Source of the DNA: Gnetum montanum
Taxonomy: Eukaryota > Streptophyta > Gnetopsida > Gnetales > Gnetaceae
Assembly: GCA_015680685.1 (NCBI GenBank)
Contig: MNCI01005887.1
Location: 515,424 to 579,423, forward strand
Reading direction: 5' to 3'
Length of the DNA: 64,000 nucleotides
Shown here: piece after piece, positions 11,932 to 24,648 of the stretch
How positions within the stretch are numbered: the stretch's first letter is position 1
Layout: every line of letters starts with the position of its first letter
Program-made: the position numbers and the translations under genes
The notes under the pieces: model-generated
Databases searched by the model: none
Told to the model about the DNA's origin: nothing
Seen by the model: only the letters and a program-made list of their open reading frames with translations

Positions 11932-13768
11932 TTTCTTTATCTTTTCTTGTTTTCTTTTACAACATCATTATACTTTTTCCATTTTTTGTGTGTGTGTGTG
12001 TGTTCCACCATGTAAGTCTGTCACCCAATAAGTGTTCGAAATGATGGTATGAACTTTTTTCATGTTGATTGCTAATGTTTAGTTTTTACCTTTAAGTCAC
12101 AATGTTGATACTAAGGTATGTTTCTTTTAATATGGTAGGCAATGAGACCACTTCTTCCATCCATCCACTAGTTTCTATGGTCTCTCTCAACTTGGAAATG
12201 TACAATCCCTTTCTAATAAGAACTTTAACGAATCAGTGACTGGGCATTTTTCAAACTAAGGAAGGACTCAAAAATTGAAAAGGGTGTGACTTCAAGGGAA
12301 TTGATGCTTTTGTGTTGGCCATTCTCTTGGGTGCTTGGATGTTTTCTTTTTAATTTTTTCTTGCCGTTTCGATGTTACCCAAATTATCGAAAGGTGAGTC
12401 AATAAAAATAAGAAGTCTTTGCATGGTGTGGTTCTAGCGCATAACAACACAAAATAAAAAAAAGAGAAGAAAGAAGAAAAAGTGAGAATTCAAAGCACAC
12501 CCATTAGACAAAATAAACTTGGGCTACAAGCACTGGTTATGGAACCAAAAGTGTTCCCTCTAACTAAGGCCCTTCTCACTTCCCATTCTCTCCTTTGTTT
12601 CATCGGAATGCTGGTGGCTCTTGGAGGATGCATTTTTGTTACTTCAAGAGGATGGTTCAGCCGAATGCATTGATGTGAAGTCACTAAATGTGGTTGGTTT
12701 GAGGCCGGAGTTGAAATGAGACTTGCCAAGTCACATTAATCATGAAACACATAAGGGGCTGTACACCACCTTGTTCTTGGGATTCCATTCCATTTTCTTC
12801 TCTCCATCCTTCTCTCCATTGTTCACCTCATTTCCGGTTGTATCATTAGTGTCTATATTTTGGTTGATACATTGTTTTCTTTTTGGTAAATTCTTGCGGT
12901 TAAGACTTTAACTCTTGTTCCAAATGACATTCCCAGAGCCTACGGACTCTTTGAATGTGGGCTTGTCAGGGCATTACGGCCATGAGCCTGCTTTGGGGAG
13001 GACCCACTGACATTCCTATTTGGAGCATTAGTTAAATTATTTCCCCTAACATTTTTGCAATCTAATTTCTTTTGTTCATTTCCATCTTGACATCCACTTT
13101 ATCAACGTTACCGTTGTCCCTTTTCATCTATCTTTCTTACTCCTTTTCTTTCTCCATTCTAACGCTACTGGAGGTTTGCAATTAGTCATGGGGGTACGGG
13201 GCCTGATTTTTTCGATTTTCTCCTAGCCCCGAATTTTTTTATTTTCTTCCTAACCCCTACACCTTCGATAGTCATTATTAATATATCCCCAAATTTGTAT
13301 CAGCCATACCACAACTCAGCCAATGGACTTACACCGAAGCAAGGTATTAATTACATAATGATTCATTTACCCTTGCTAATATATGATTGTGTTGTGTGTG
13401 CATATGGTAATCATAAAAAATGGATTGGATCTGGAGCAAACACTTGGAATGGAGCACCGCTGGAAGCAGCTATGTAAGGAGCAAGATCGATGATGCGCTT
13501 ACCGACGAACAACAGAAGGTGCAATCTTGGCGTTGGTAGCAGCAACACTTCTTTCTCTCTCTCTTTCTTTCTCAGCTGCCAACAAAGGCCTAATGTCATT
13601 GTAATAAGGTGTTCACCCTTATTGTCATGAACACCAGTTTTGTCAAGTCATGTAATGATGATCCATTCACATGTCATCCCATTAGTTCCATTCCTCTCAA
13701 TAATCTCATACCTTCCCAATATTATTGTAAGGAACTCGAGGATGAGTTCTAATTCAGTCATGGGGGTA
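11932..13768 (+). other. 3' noncoding region and polypurine tract of element A
   Basis: No supported coding sequence. The stretch aligns, reversed, with the region between integrase and the 3' LTR in elements F, B and C; for example CATGAGCCTGCTTTGGGGAG near 12981 has relatives near 16610, 54075 and 62480. A TG microsatellite lies at 11984-12002. The polypurine tract ATGGGGGTA (13760-13768) abuts the 3' LTR; it primes plus-strand synthesis. Confidence 0.75.
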
Positions 13769-14113
13769 TGATGAGACACAATTCGCATGAGCCGTGATAT
13801 CGCATCCCATGTGATATCGCGTACGCGATATTACGTCGTCGCCTGCGATGTCGCGTACGCGATATCGCAGTCTGCCGCCAAATCTATAAATAAGAGGCAG
13901 CACTCCCCTTATTTCCCATCCTGGTTTAGAAGTAGGGAAACTCTGGTAGTTTGATCACTCCAGATAAACACAAGTAAGTTTGGGAAGACAACGAATGATT
14001 AACCCCAATTGTTCCATGGGGCATGTAGGCATTTAGTCTGCGGAGTTCGACCAGATCGCACGTGCTACGCTCATTTCGTATGGTTGAGTGTAGGGATACC
14101 TCGCCACTCATTA
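13769..14113 (+). repeat. 3' LTR of element A, internally deleted
   Basis: It starts TGATGAGACACAATTCGC and ends CCACTCATTA (TCATCA with one C-to-T change). After the TATAAATA (13885-13892) and the leader-like block it jumps at about 13960 to sequence that lies near the end of the 5' LTR. About 600 bp present in the 5' LTR are missing. GTGAC follows at 14114. Confidence 0.88.
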
Positions 14114-14515
14114 GTGACCATCGCAATCATGGGGGAGAGTGTTACATGTAGTTCTTGTGAATTGTGCAAATTTTTTATGTCTCGAAGATTAATTAAGGGT
14201 GAGTATCATAACATATCATAATATTTTGATATAATCCAAGTTAATAAACTTAATATTTCTTCCCAATTAATCATTTAAATACTTTTTAAATAATACATTA
14301 AAGATAGTAATGGGTCATCAAGCTAAAAAAAATTTTATTACTTATAAAAGTGTTTAATTAAAGGGTCTTTTTTTTGAATTAATGAATTTTCTAAACTTTG
14401 CAATCCAAATTAAAAATAAAATTGATTGTGTATAATGTTTTTTATCAAAATCCAAGATCCAGAGAAGGGTTATGAACCGTTAGAAATCTAATTATATATT
14501 TTCTTTTGATTGTAG

Positions 14516-15012
14516 ATGCTGCCAAAAAGAATACCCAAAGTTGGAGGACCATCACAACTAAGAGAAAAGAGGCCTAGAGAAAGAGAAAGATGACGAGGCA
14601 CAAAACAAACTCCTCCTATGAAGTATCAAGCATAGTCCTATTCACTCCAATAATTTAAACCTCTAATAGATTAATCTGCACAAGCAATAATAAATGTGCC
14701 ATTAACTCCAAAGTAAGGACAACACTTCACACTCTCCAATGAGTGCTTGCAGGACATCTAATAGAAATTTGACATGTTCATTATGATAGTAGAATTACAC
14801 TTTGGCCCATTTATGGATTTTTCACCTACAAAGGTTTGTAAACAACTTCAAATCTCACCACTCTAGCCCATCATTACAAGTAATGGTGAATGATATGTAG
14901 GGGAAATGCATTAATTTTGGCATAATAAACAAGATGATGCAACTTTGAAGTTTGAAGGAATAACAATATCGTATTCAATTCAAGTTATTTCAAAGGTACT
15001 AGATATACCAAA
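14516..15012 (+). pseudogene. Post-pol ORF of G, N-terminal part (plant transposon protein-like)
   Basis: With stops, the plus strand encodes ATLKFEGITISYSIQVISKV followed by LDIP, up to the F insertion. The copy in C reads ATMKIKDIQVSYSIEAIA at the corresponding place. The pattern resembles the N-terminal half of the putative plant transposon protein domain (Pfam Transposase_32, as I remember it), which is found in Athila-type elements. The upstream Lys/Arg-rich stretch (14520-14600) also has a counterpart in C. The function of this domain is unknown. Confidence 0.6.
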
Positions 15013-15822
15013 TGATGAGTGGTCAAGCATCCCTACGCTCAACCATACGAATATGAGTGTCCATGCATGATCCGATTGAATTCCAAGGACTAAGTGCTTA
15101 TGCGCCTTTGTGGAACAAGAATGGGTTGATCAATCGTTGTCTTCCCAAGCTTACTTGTATTTCACAATTGTATGGTTAAGTAAACTTGAGGCATATGATT
15201 TTTATACTTTTCTGTGTGTTTATGTCCTTCTGCTAATAAGGGAGGAGAGAGATAACTAAGTAACTAATTTAATTCGACTACTTATTAACTAGGCTCTAAC
15301 TAATCCTAACACCAGTATCCGTTCTCACTTGCCATACACATCCTGAACCAGTGCAACACTACTGGGATTCCCAAACGCTAATCGTTACTGGGTTACCAAG
15401 TGTTACACACATGCTCAAAGTGATTGTACTGTGTGTGCTTACTTAGGAGAGTTGTCGGGTGAGAGAGAATCATTAATTAACTAAGGAAAGCATTAAGTAA
15501 TAGTAATTAACATTAATTAATCTATTCTGAATGTTGCAAGGTTTATCACAAAGTTCATCTTTATTGTCGTACACAAGGTGTGCTTAGGTACACAATGCTC
15601 GAATAAAGATCTGTTCACTTTATGACTCCTACTGCAGGCACATAGAAATGCTTCTAACTCTGAGAAGGAGAAATGCAAGAATTTGGGTAAGCGACTAAGA
15701 CTAACTATGCAAACCAAGTGCACCTGCCTCTTATTTATAGGCAATGAGGCAGCCTGTGATATCGTGTACATGATATCACATGAAAGGCCACAATATCATG
15801 TACGCGATATCACGGCTCATCA
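15013..15822 (-). repeat. 3' LTR of element F
   Basis: 810 bp, TGATGAGTGGTCAAG to CGGCTCATCA on the plus strand. The TATA box is TATTTATA at 15732-15739 (minus strand), with GATATC-containing palindromic words at 15755-15815 upstream of it. TACCCCCACGAC (15823-15834) is the polypurine tract read from the other strand. Confidence 0.92.
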
Positions 15823-15834
15823 TACCCCCACGAC

Positions 15835-17700
15835 TGAATGAAAACTCATCCTTGAGTTCCTTACAAAATATTGGGAAGGTATGGGATTATGGAATGAATG
15901 AGAACTAACAACGATAGGGAATAACAGACTCAAAGTGCCCAGTGAATGGATTGACAAACATATTACAACATTGGTGTTCACACCCTTTTTGGTGAACACT
16001 ATACATGGATGACATCCAGACCTTCACTTGATAGCTTGAAGAGAAAGAGGAAGAAAAGAAAATAAGGCATGTTACTACCAATGCTGAGATTGCGCCCTCC
16101 ATTGTTTATCCATAGCCATGCGACCAAACTTATTCCCAGCATAAACATTCCAGCTCCAGTCCATCCTGAATGCTTCCTCCTATTCCAGTCCATAGTTTGT
16201 GTAATCGCCATTTGCACACACAACACAGTCACGAATGAGCAAGAATAAGTAAGCCACAATGTAATTGATACCTTGCCTCAATATAAAGTGCATTAGCTGG
16301 GTTGTGGTTATGGCAGAAACTAGGTTAGAGATTTATTACTGATAACTACCCAAGGATTAGGGGTTACGTAAGTAGTAGAATGGAGAAATTGAAAAATTTG
16401 TGCCAAGGCCCCCACAACTAAGAGTAAACCTCTGGTAGCAATAAGATGGAAAAATATAAGGAACAAGAAATATGGGTAAAATAACAATGGAAATGCCAAT
16501 AAAGTGGATGTCAAAGATGGGGATGAAACAAGAAATGGTTGATTGCAAAGAATGTTTAAGCAAAAGAACTTAACAATTGCACCAAAAAGGAATGCCAGAG
16601 GGTCCTTCCCAAAGCAGGCTCATGCCCTTTATGCCCTGACAAACCCACAAACCAAAGAGCCTGTAGGCTCTAGGAATGTCATTTGGAAGCAAGAGTTAAA
16701 AAACTTACCCAAAAGAATTTACCAGGGAAAAACAATGCATCAACCAAGATATGGACTAATCATAAAATCAACAATGAGGTGGAAAATGGAAAGAAAGATG
16801 GAGAGTAGAAATGGAATGGAATCCCAAGAGCAAAGTTGTGTAAAGTCCCTTGTGTATGTCATGGTTAATGTGACTGAGTAGAACTCATTCCAAATCTGGA
16901 CTCAAACCAACCACACTTAGTGACCTCACATCAATACACTTGGCCAATCCATCCTCTTGAAGCAATAAGAATGCGTCCACAAAGAGTCACCACCATCCCA
17001 AGGAGAGCAAGATGGAGAAGCAGGAAGCGAGAAAGGGCCTTAGTTAGAAGAAACCTTCAAGCATGGATAACATGTCTTTCCAGTGCCAAAACCAGTGATT
17101 GTAGCCCATATTGCTTTATTATGTCTAAGGGGTGTGCTTTGAATTCTGACTTTTTTTTTTTTTTTCTTTTTTTGTGTGTGAGAACCACACCATGCAAAGA
17201 CTTATTTTATTCATTCATCTTCTTGATATTTGATCGATGGCAGAATGGCAGAAAACCCAAGAAAAAGCATCCAAGGACCCAAGAGAATGGCTAGCACAAA
17301 TGCATCGAATTCCCTTGAAGTCACATCCATTTCAACCATCGAGTCCTTCCTTTAGTTTGAAAAATACCAAGCCACCAATTTATTAAGAAGTTGATTAGAA
17401 AAAAGGGACTGTATAGTTCCAAGCCAAGGGAGACCACAAATTTTAATGGATGACTGGATGACATGGACTCATTGCCTATTTTATCAAAAGAACCATATCA
17501 TAATATCAGCATCATAACTCAGAGGTAAAAACCAAACATTAGCAATCAATAGTATATAATTAAATCCACCATTAGGAGCATTTATGGCATGATGAATGAA
17601 AGTAAATCAACCAAACAAAGAAATAGTAAAAATGTGAATAATGGTGTAAAACAAAAATAAGAAAGATTGAAGAAATGTGTAAAACAAAAAATACAAAAAG
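15835..17700 (-). other. 3' noncoding region of element F
   Basis: About 1.9 kb between the polypurine tract and the integrase end, without a supported gene. It aligns with the same region of B (53312-55030) and, reversed, A (11932-13760). It lacks the coiled-coil ORF that C and G carry at this position. A T-run near 17151-17172 and a GTGTGTG word are shared with B and A. Confidence 0.75.
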
Positions 17701-17710
17701 GGCTGAGGGC

Positions 17711-20700
17711 TTAGAATGGTTGGCGTAGGTGGCCATCTCCCCCATGACTGAGTTGCAAGGAGGAGATCTGAAATAGTAAGAAAGGTTGTCCACCAATAGG
17801 GGTAGTATGAGTACTGGCTATTCTAAGCTCATGCAAAGGTTTGGTTTGTTTGATGTTGACCAGCAGTTTCTTATCCAAGCTCTTAGGTTTGTATACCATC
17901 ATGGCCCCTAAAGGAAAAGTTGCATGAATGACATAAGGTCCTTCCCACAGCATTTGAAATTTGCTACGTTGTGGCACATGTGTGGGATTCTAGTAAAAGC
18001 CCTTATCTCCTGGTTGATATTTAACTTTCCTAATTCTTAGGTCATGACGTTGTTTATTGAAGGCCTTGGGCAATTCATTAGATGATAGGATGGCCAATTA
18101 ATAATCATCTAGCAGGTTAAGGATCATCAACCATTGTTTTTGTGCTAGATCAAGTCAAGGTTGAGGTCACACGTCGTGGATAGTGTACGAAGCTTAGTTT
18201 GAATGGGAAGTGTTGGTAATTTATCATACACTAACTCATAGGGAGAGTAGCCTATAGGGAGTTTCCATGTGGAGCGGTCTGCCCAAAGAGCATCATTCAA
18301 TTTAGTGCTCTAGTCTCACCTAAACTTGCTAATGGTTCTTGTCAATATCTTGGTAATCTCCCTGTTGGTGACTTTAGCTTAACCATTTTCTTGGGGGTGA
18401 TATGGTGTAGTCAATTTGTGCTCAACCCCTAAGCATTGCATTAATTTTCAAAAATTTGCACCTATGAAGTATGTACCATTATCTAAAATAAGTGCACGAG
18501 GCACACCAAACCTTTTTATGATTTGTTGTTGAACAAATCGTACAGTTGTAGATGATGTACAATCCTTAATAGTCGCTACTTCTTTCCATTTTCTAAGGTA
18601 ATCAACAACAACAATAGTATAAGCTTTTCCATTGGACATTGGTGTAATCAGCCCCATAAAATCCATTCCCCAAATGTCGAAGGGTTCTATAAGTTGAATC
18701 CGTTGTTGCGGACCCTCCATTCTAACAGTCATCTACCCATCACGTTAATAGCACTCACAAGATTGGATGAAATGATGGGTGTCCCAGAATAATGTAGGCC
18801 AATAATATCCTACAAGCAAGATCTTAATGGCTATTCATCTCCCAGCGTAATGACCCCCACAAGGACCCTCATGAACATCTTGGAGAACTCATAGTTGATC
18901 TACATCAGGAACACACCATTAGACCAAGCCATTAGGACATACTTTGTAAAGTTGCCCACTGATTTCCATAAAATACTTGGCTCGGTGAATAAATTTTTGT
19001 CTCTTTTTAGCATCAAACCCTTGTGGTGTTTGTTGTGTAAGGAGATAGATGAGAATGCTACTATACCAGTTTGTCTCCACGGTTAATTGATTATTCACTA
19101 CACCTGCAAAGAGGAGTTCATCTAAGAAATAATCAGAAATTGGATACTCATCCTCTTTGTTGTCCCATCGCAACTGAGATAAATGATCAGCAACTACATT
19201 CTCAATGCCTTTATGATCAATCATCGTAAGATCAAACTCTTGTAAGATTATAAGCCATCGTATGCTGCGAGGGCTTATCGTTGTTTTATTCATTAGGAAC
19301 CGTATTACACTATGATCCATGTGTACGAATACCTTATAGCCCAAGACATAGTGCCTAAATTTTTCTAGTGCAAATGCTACATCCATTAATTCTTTCTCTA
19401 TTGTAGTGTAGTTAATTTGTGCACCAGCGATACTTCTACTTGCACAATGGATGTAATAAGGACATTTTTGATCATCTAACTATGTAAGTACGACTCCTAA
19501 AGCATAGTTGAATGCGTCAATCATAATGCTGAACAGCCTAGACCAATTAGGAGCTTCTAGGATAACTGTTTCTGCCAGCTTCTATTTTAAAGTTTGGAAA
19601 GCTAGTTCGCATTCCCAGGTCCATTCGAAAGGTACGTCCTTTTTCGTTAGTTCAACCAATGGTTTTGCAACCTTTGAAAAGTTCTCAATAAACCTTCTAT
19701 AGTAGCTAGTGTGTCCAAGGAATGACCAGATATCTTTTACAATTTCTAGTTGATGAGTAATTCCTTACATAACTTTGATCTTTTCAGGGTCTACCTCTAT
19801 CCTTGTTCATGAAATTTTATGCCCTAGTACGACACCTTCTTGGACCATCAAATGGCTTTTCTACCAGTTGAGCCTTAAATTGGTTTCTACACATCGTTTT
19901 AATACTTGCTCTAACTGGTCCAAGGCTTGATCAAAGTTTGCTCCATAGGTGGAGAAGTCATCCATGAAGACCTCCATACCATTTCCTATCTGCTACTGGA
20001 ATATTCTTTGAACTAATCATTGAAACATTGCAAGGGCATTACACAAGCCAAACGACATATATTTGTATGCAGATGTTCCCTAAGGACTGGTGAACGTAGT
20101 CTTGGCTTGGTCTTCTGGGGCTATTTGTATTTGGTTGTACCCACTGTATCCATCCAGAAAACTATAGTAGTGATGCCCTGCAATGGTGTCTAAGACTTGG
20201 TCAATGAATGGCAACGGAAAGTGGTCCTTGAATGTTGCCATGTTTAGTAGCCTAAAATCTATGCACACTCTTCATTTGCCTCCCTTTTTGGGTACTATAA
20301 CTAAGGGGCTAACCCATTCACTATCAGCAATGGGGTAGATGAACCCAGCTTTCAGAAGCTATTCAATTTCTTCCTTAACTACTTACTTCAACTTTGGGTT
20401 CAATCACCTCTACGGTTGTCTTTGAGGCTTCATGAAGGGGTCGGTGTAAATATTATGTTGGCATATTCATATTCCAGTTAATTCAGGATATGACCAACTG
20501 AAGGCTTTTGACCATTTATTTATCACTTTCAGCAATCTTTCTTTTTTTTGAGGAGCAAGTTTCACGTTGATAATTACCGATTTTTCATTCTTAAGAAACA
20601 TGTATTCCATACCGGTGGGTAATGGTTTTAGCTCAAGGGGCTCTTGCTTAAACTTATCAAGGATTTTCAACTTTCCCCAGTTGATATTTTCAAGGTCAAG

Positions 20701-21567
20701 ACTTGGAAGTTGGCAATGGACTTGCTCTAATGTGTCTATGCTATCAATGTAAGCACAAGTCAAACCCTCAGTTAGTTCCATGCATATAGTTGAACTACTC
20801 TCTTGATCAGCTATCAGCCACTAGGTGCCTTCCTATCTTGTGGTTACTGCATATAGGCATCTTTGTATATCAGTCGCTTGTGCACACTAGTTGCATGCAG
20901 GTAATGTTAAACATTGTACAAACCATGACTTCTACACGCAATTACACCCTGTGTCATTGTATGCGATACATGAAACTTTCTTTTTTTTTATCTTTCCAAA
21001 TGTATTTTTCTTTGATATTTTCAAGAAAAGATTGCGGATTCCTAGGTGTGCATCAATTATGCTTAGCCATGCTCTTCCCATTATGATTGGGAAGTTCCCC
21101 TTACCGTTGTTCACTTGAATCACTAGGAAGTTGACTGGATATAACCACCCACAAACAGTGGTGACAATGTCCTCCACTAGTCCCAACAGGATAGTGATGG
21201 ACTGGTCGGCCAACTCTAAATGAATGTTATTCTTTTTTAGTGAAGGAAGGTTCCACACCTTGTACATTTCTTGAGAAATCAAGTTGACACCAGAACCTGA
21301 ATCCAAAAGAGCTTTGCACGGCTCATTTCCAGCGATTTGTAGATATATTAAAGGACTCCCAGGATTACAGAATTTCCTAGGAAGATGGCCAACTTTTATC
21401 CAATTGGTGATGGCATGAGTTAACATGACTGTATGTGTTGAGCATGGTCTTTGGGTTAAAGGGAGCTCTGAAGCTTCAAGTGATAGTGAGGTAGTTGAAA
21501 AATCAACCGCTTGTGGTTGTAAGGGCTTAGTTGGACTATTGGTTCTAAAGAAAGGTCTTTTCTTCAT
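17711..21567 (-). pseudogene. Pol of element F: protease, RT, RNase H, integrase
   Basis: In order on the minus strand: protease with LLDSGSGVNLIS (near 21310-21270); spacer (20781-20467); RT with CIDFRLLNM, HFPLPFIDQ, FLDGYSGYNQ and catalytic FMDD (20270 to about 19700); RNase H with DHSVIRFLMNKTTISPRSIR and ADHLSQLRW (about 19480-19130); integrase zinc-binding region with GPCGGHYAG (about 18880-18850); and the catalytic core with WGMDFMG and ILDNGTYF (18660-18470), giving two of the three D,D,E residues. The C terminus has QMLWEGPYVIHATFPLGAM (17955-17900) and no chromodomain. Most blocks share one phase; the last is shifted. Several stops make it non-functional. Confidence 0.9.
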
Positions 21568-22035
21568 GTGGTTGTCAAAACCAACAGTAGGTTGAGGGTT
21601 AACAGCTCTTGTGACGTTACATTGCTGCGGCTAGGTAAGGAGTTCACCCTGCATAGTTGGAGCAAGTGGTAATGGAGTTAAGGATGAAAGAGATGTAACC
21701 GGATGAGAAGGATGGTATGTTTGTGAAATATCGCCCTTAGGAGAAGGAGTCCTATGATATTCACGAGCTTGGTAGTGAGGTTGAGGAGTAACGTGACCAA
21801 TAGAGTCATGTGGAAAGACTGGCTACTACACATAATATGCATACGAGTGAGGTTGCCAGTAAGGATATTGTTGCCATGGTGGTGGCATTCCCCATGATTG
21901 TGGGTATTTCCATTGTTAATACTGCTCGATTGGTTGTGGTGGAGTTTCACTTGGATAATATGTTAAGGGTTGGTGGAACTACCTTGGGTTACCTTGAGGA
22001 TAAGGTAACCTTTGGGGTGTTTACCTTTTGTTTAA

Positions 22036-23778
22036 TCATGGGTTGAGTGCATACACCCTAGACTCCTGCAGATGTGAGATTATAGGGCAACATCCCTTAG
22101 GATGGTCATATTGGCATATCTCGCATCCACTATCATTGTCTCTATCTGAATCCACAACCTCTTCGATGATGGCAACTTTGCCCTTACCCTTGTTACATGC
22201 ATATTCTACTTCTCTCTTTTTTTTCTTTTCCCATTCATTACCTTGCTCTCTAGACTCCTCTACTACTTTGAGAATGGTTTGAAATTTATCATCTAGGGAG
22301 TCCCACATTTGCTCCACCTTTGCCGATACTTCTAATGCAAGTTTTTGAATGGGCAAAGTTTTCCTATTCACCATCTCTTCAAGTGGTGACTCTTCTTCAT
22401 CCTCACAAAATATTACTCTCTTCTTTCGGAGGGAAGGATCTCTTTTAAGTTCTTTTGCACTCTCTCTTTTCCTTAGCTCACCTTCTTCTTTAGCAACTTT
22501 CTCCAATAATCTTTGAACTTGATGAGTCCTAAGTTTAGATAGCCTCCCTTTGGCATACATCCCAAGGGTTCTTCGTGTTTCATGCCTAAGCCCATCTATG
22601 AGATGGTGTAGTTGATCCCTCTGTGAATAACCATGGTTAGGAAAACAACGTAACAGTGCATAATAGAGGCCCATGGCAGCATCTAAGGGTTCATGGCCTC
22701 CTTATTTCCATCCTTGGATTTTCTTTCATAGGTTGAACACTCAAGACTATGTTTGGTACTTATTATTGAATAATTCTAACATGCTACTCCACCTATGAAT
22801 GGATTCCAGTTCTAAGGACTGGTACCAGCTTTCTGCTTCTTTAACTAGTGTCCATGGGAACAGCTTAAGTTTTTGCCATTCACTTTCTATGTTTTGTAAG
22901 GCACATGCATCATGAAATGCTTGTAGATGATTTTGAGGATCATCGTTGTACCTCCCTTCAAATTGTGGGATGTTGTTCATGTCTAATCTCTTGATCCTAC
23001 TATCTTTTGGTGCCTTGTTGGGATTCTAATAGCCTCAGTTATGTCTAGCATACTTCAAGTGGCGAGTAGGGGTTCATCATGATCATCTCGTCTATGACGT
23101 CTATGATGCCCATGTTGTTTCCTACTCTCCCTTCTTTCATGGTGTGTTTCTCTAGAGTGCCCTCGTCCCCTTTCTCGACTATTTTGTCTACGACTCCCAT
23201 TTCACCTACCCTTATCCTCATGGTCTTTTTCCTTGTGACTACATCCAGATCCTGAAGGAGAGTGTGAAGGAGACGATGAAGGTGAAGAAGGAGGAGGACT
23301 ATCACCATGTTGGTGTCTGCTTCCTTCTCTTCAATGGTCACGACCTTGATCATAGTTACAATCGGAACATCCATCTTTGTCATGTGTTCGTGTTCCTTTT
23401 TCAAACCCTTTATGTCTATCGATACCAGAATCCAAGTTATGGATAGTTGAGTAAAGATTCTACTACCCAACCCCTTGATCGAAGTCAACAAGAGGAATAT
23501 CATTGTGTGGTCGACTACCTAAGGCAAGTTCACCACCCTCATTTTCACTTAGGACATGTGGAACATTCTATGACAACTTTTCCTTCATGGATTCATGACG
23601 TCTCTCATATTGTAAGTCCCTTTGACGCTATGCCTCCATGGGTCAATACTCTCTTGAGTCATGATCATGCACAATGTACTCTACCTGTAAGTGCTGCATA
23701 CCAATTCGTGTGAGATCACGAAGAAGCATGCCTGGGATAGAATGATCAGGAGGCAATACTATGTTACCTTCTAAATCT
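22036..23778 (-). pseudogene. Gag of element F, interrupted and cut by an assembly gap
   Basis: The capsid domain (about 22980-22560) contains NNIPQFEGRYNDDPQNHLQA, WQKLKLFPW, ESWYQSL and LHHLIDGLRHETRRTLGMYA, matching element A. A Lys/Glu-rich helical stretch follows, then GCEICQYDHPKGCCP (about 22135-22090). The His/Arg-rich N-terminal region is at 23400-23080. The very start reads NIVLPPDHSIPGMLLRDL beside the gap and is in another phase, so a frameshift lies between. Same frame as protease and RT from 22980 on. Confidence 0.85.
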
Positions 23779-24174
23779 NNNNNNNNNNNNNNNNNNNNNN
23801 NNNNNNNNNNNNNNNNNNNNNNNNNNNNNNNNNNNNNNNNNNNNNNNNNNNNNNNNNNNNNNNNNNNNNNNNNNNNNNNNNNNNNNNNNNNNNNNNNNNN
23901 NNNNNNNNNNNNNNNNNNNNNNNNNNNNNNNNNNNNNNNNNNNNNNNNNNNNNNNNNNNNNNNNNNNNNNNNNNNNNNNNNNNNNNNNNNNNNNNNNNNN
24001 NNNNNNNNNNNNNNNNNNNNNNNNNNNNNNNNNNNNNNNNNNNNNNNNNNNNNNNNNNNNNNNNNNNNNNNNNNNNNNNNNNNNNNNNNNNNNNNNNNNN
24101 NNNNNNNNNNNNNNNNNNNNNNNNNNNNNNNNNNNNNNNNNNNNNNNNNNNNNNNNNNNNNNNNNNNNNNNNNN
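23779..24174. other. Assembly gap (396 N)
   Basis: Unknown sequence. By comparison with F's 3' LTR and element A it should hold the U5 side of the 5' LTR, the PBS and the first part of gag. The true length may differ from 396. Confidence 0.95.
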
Positions 24175-24648
24175 AGGATTACCAAACACCAATCGTTACT
24201 AGGTTACCAAGTGTTACATGCATGCTCGAAGTGATCGTATTGTGTGTGCTTACTTAGGAGAGTTGTAGGGTGAGAGAGAACCATTAATTAACTAAAGACA
24301 GCATTAAGTAATAGTAATTAACATTAATTAATCTATTTTGAATGCTGCAAGGTTTATCATAAAGTTCATCTTTATTGCCATACACAAGGTGTGCTCAAGT
24401 ACACAATGCTCGAATAAAGATCCATTCACTTTATGACTCCTACTATGGGCATGTAGAAACAATTCTAACTCTGAGAGGGAGAAAAGACAAGAGTTTGGGT
24501 AAGGGACTAAGACTAACTATGCAAACCAAGTGCGCCCGCCTCTTATTTATAAGCAATGAGTCAGGCTCTGATATCACATACGTGATATCACATGGAAGGC
24601 CATGATATCGCATACACGATATCGCGGACACAATATTGTAGCTCATTA
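24175..24648 (-). repeat. 5' LTR of element F, visible part
   Basis: 474 bp after the gap, nearly identical to 15350-15822 of the 3' LTR. It ends GCTCATTA (TCATCA with one change) and is followed by CCAAA. TATTTATA at 24544-24551 is the TATA box; GATATC words with CG or decayed CA/TG steps lie at 24568-24630. Confidence 0.9.

Larger units (their letters stand above)
7592..14113 (+). mobile_element. Element A: Athila-like retrotransposon with target duplication GTGAC
   Basis: The order is 5' LTR 7592-8559, PBS 8561-8580, a gag-protease frame 8702-11930, a long 3' noncoding region 11932-13768 with a polypurine tract at its end, and 3' LTR 13769-14113. GTGAC flanks both ends (7587-7591 and 14114-14118), which fixes the borders. 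RT, RNase H and integrase are absent, and the break coincides with a one-base N at 11931. The 3' LTR is 345 bp against 968 bp for the 5' LTR. The lineage call rests on the tRNA-Asp PBS, a single gag-pol frame and the close similarity of relative F to Athila RT. It depends on pol from other copies. Confidence 0.92.
15013..24648 (-). mobile_element. Element F: near-complete Athila-like retrotransposon, duplication CCAAA
   Basis: On the minus strand: 5' LTR (visible part 24175-24648), gag, protease, RT, RNase H, integrase, a 2-kb 3' noncoding region, polypurine tract and 3' LTR (15013-15822). CCAAA flanks both ends (15008-15012 and 24649-24653). A gap of unknown sequence, 23779-24174, covers the PBS and gag start. 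Blocks from gag to integrase lie in the same phase with stops between them; the integrase C terminus is one frame off. It inserted into the post-pol ORF of element G. RT motifs such as HFPLPFIDQ, FLDGYSGYNQIQIAPEDQ and VFMDDF are of Athila type. Confidence 0.93.

Noticed and set aside
23643-24234. Open frames across the long N gap
   Set aside because: Most of each is unknown sequence; only the short gag piece beside the gap is supported.
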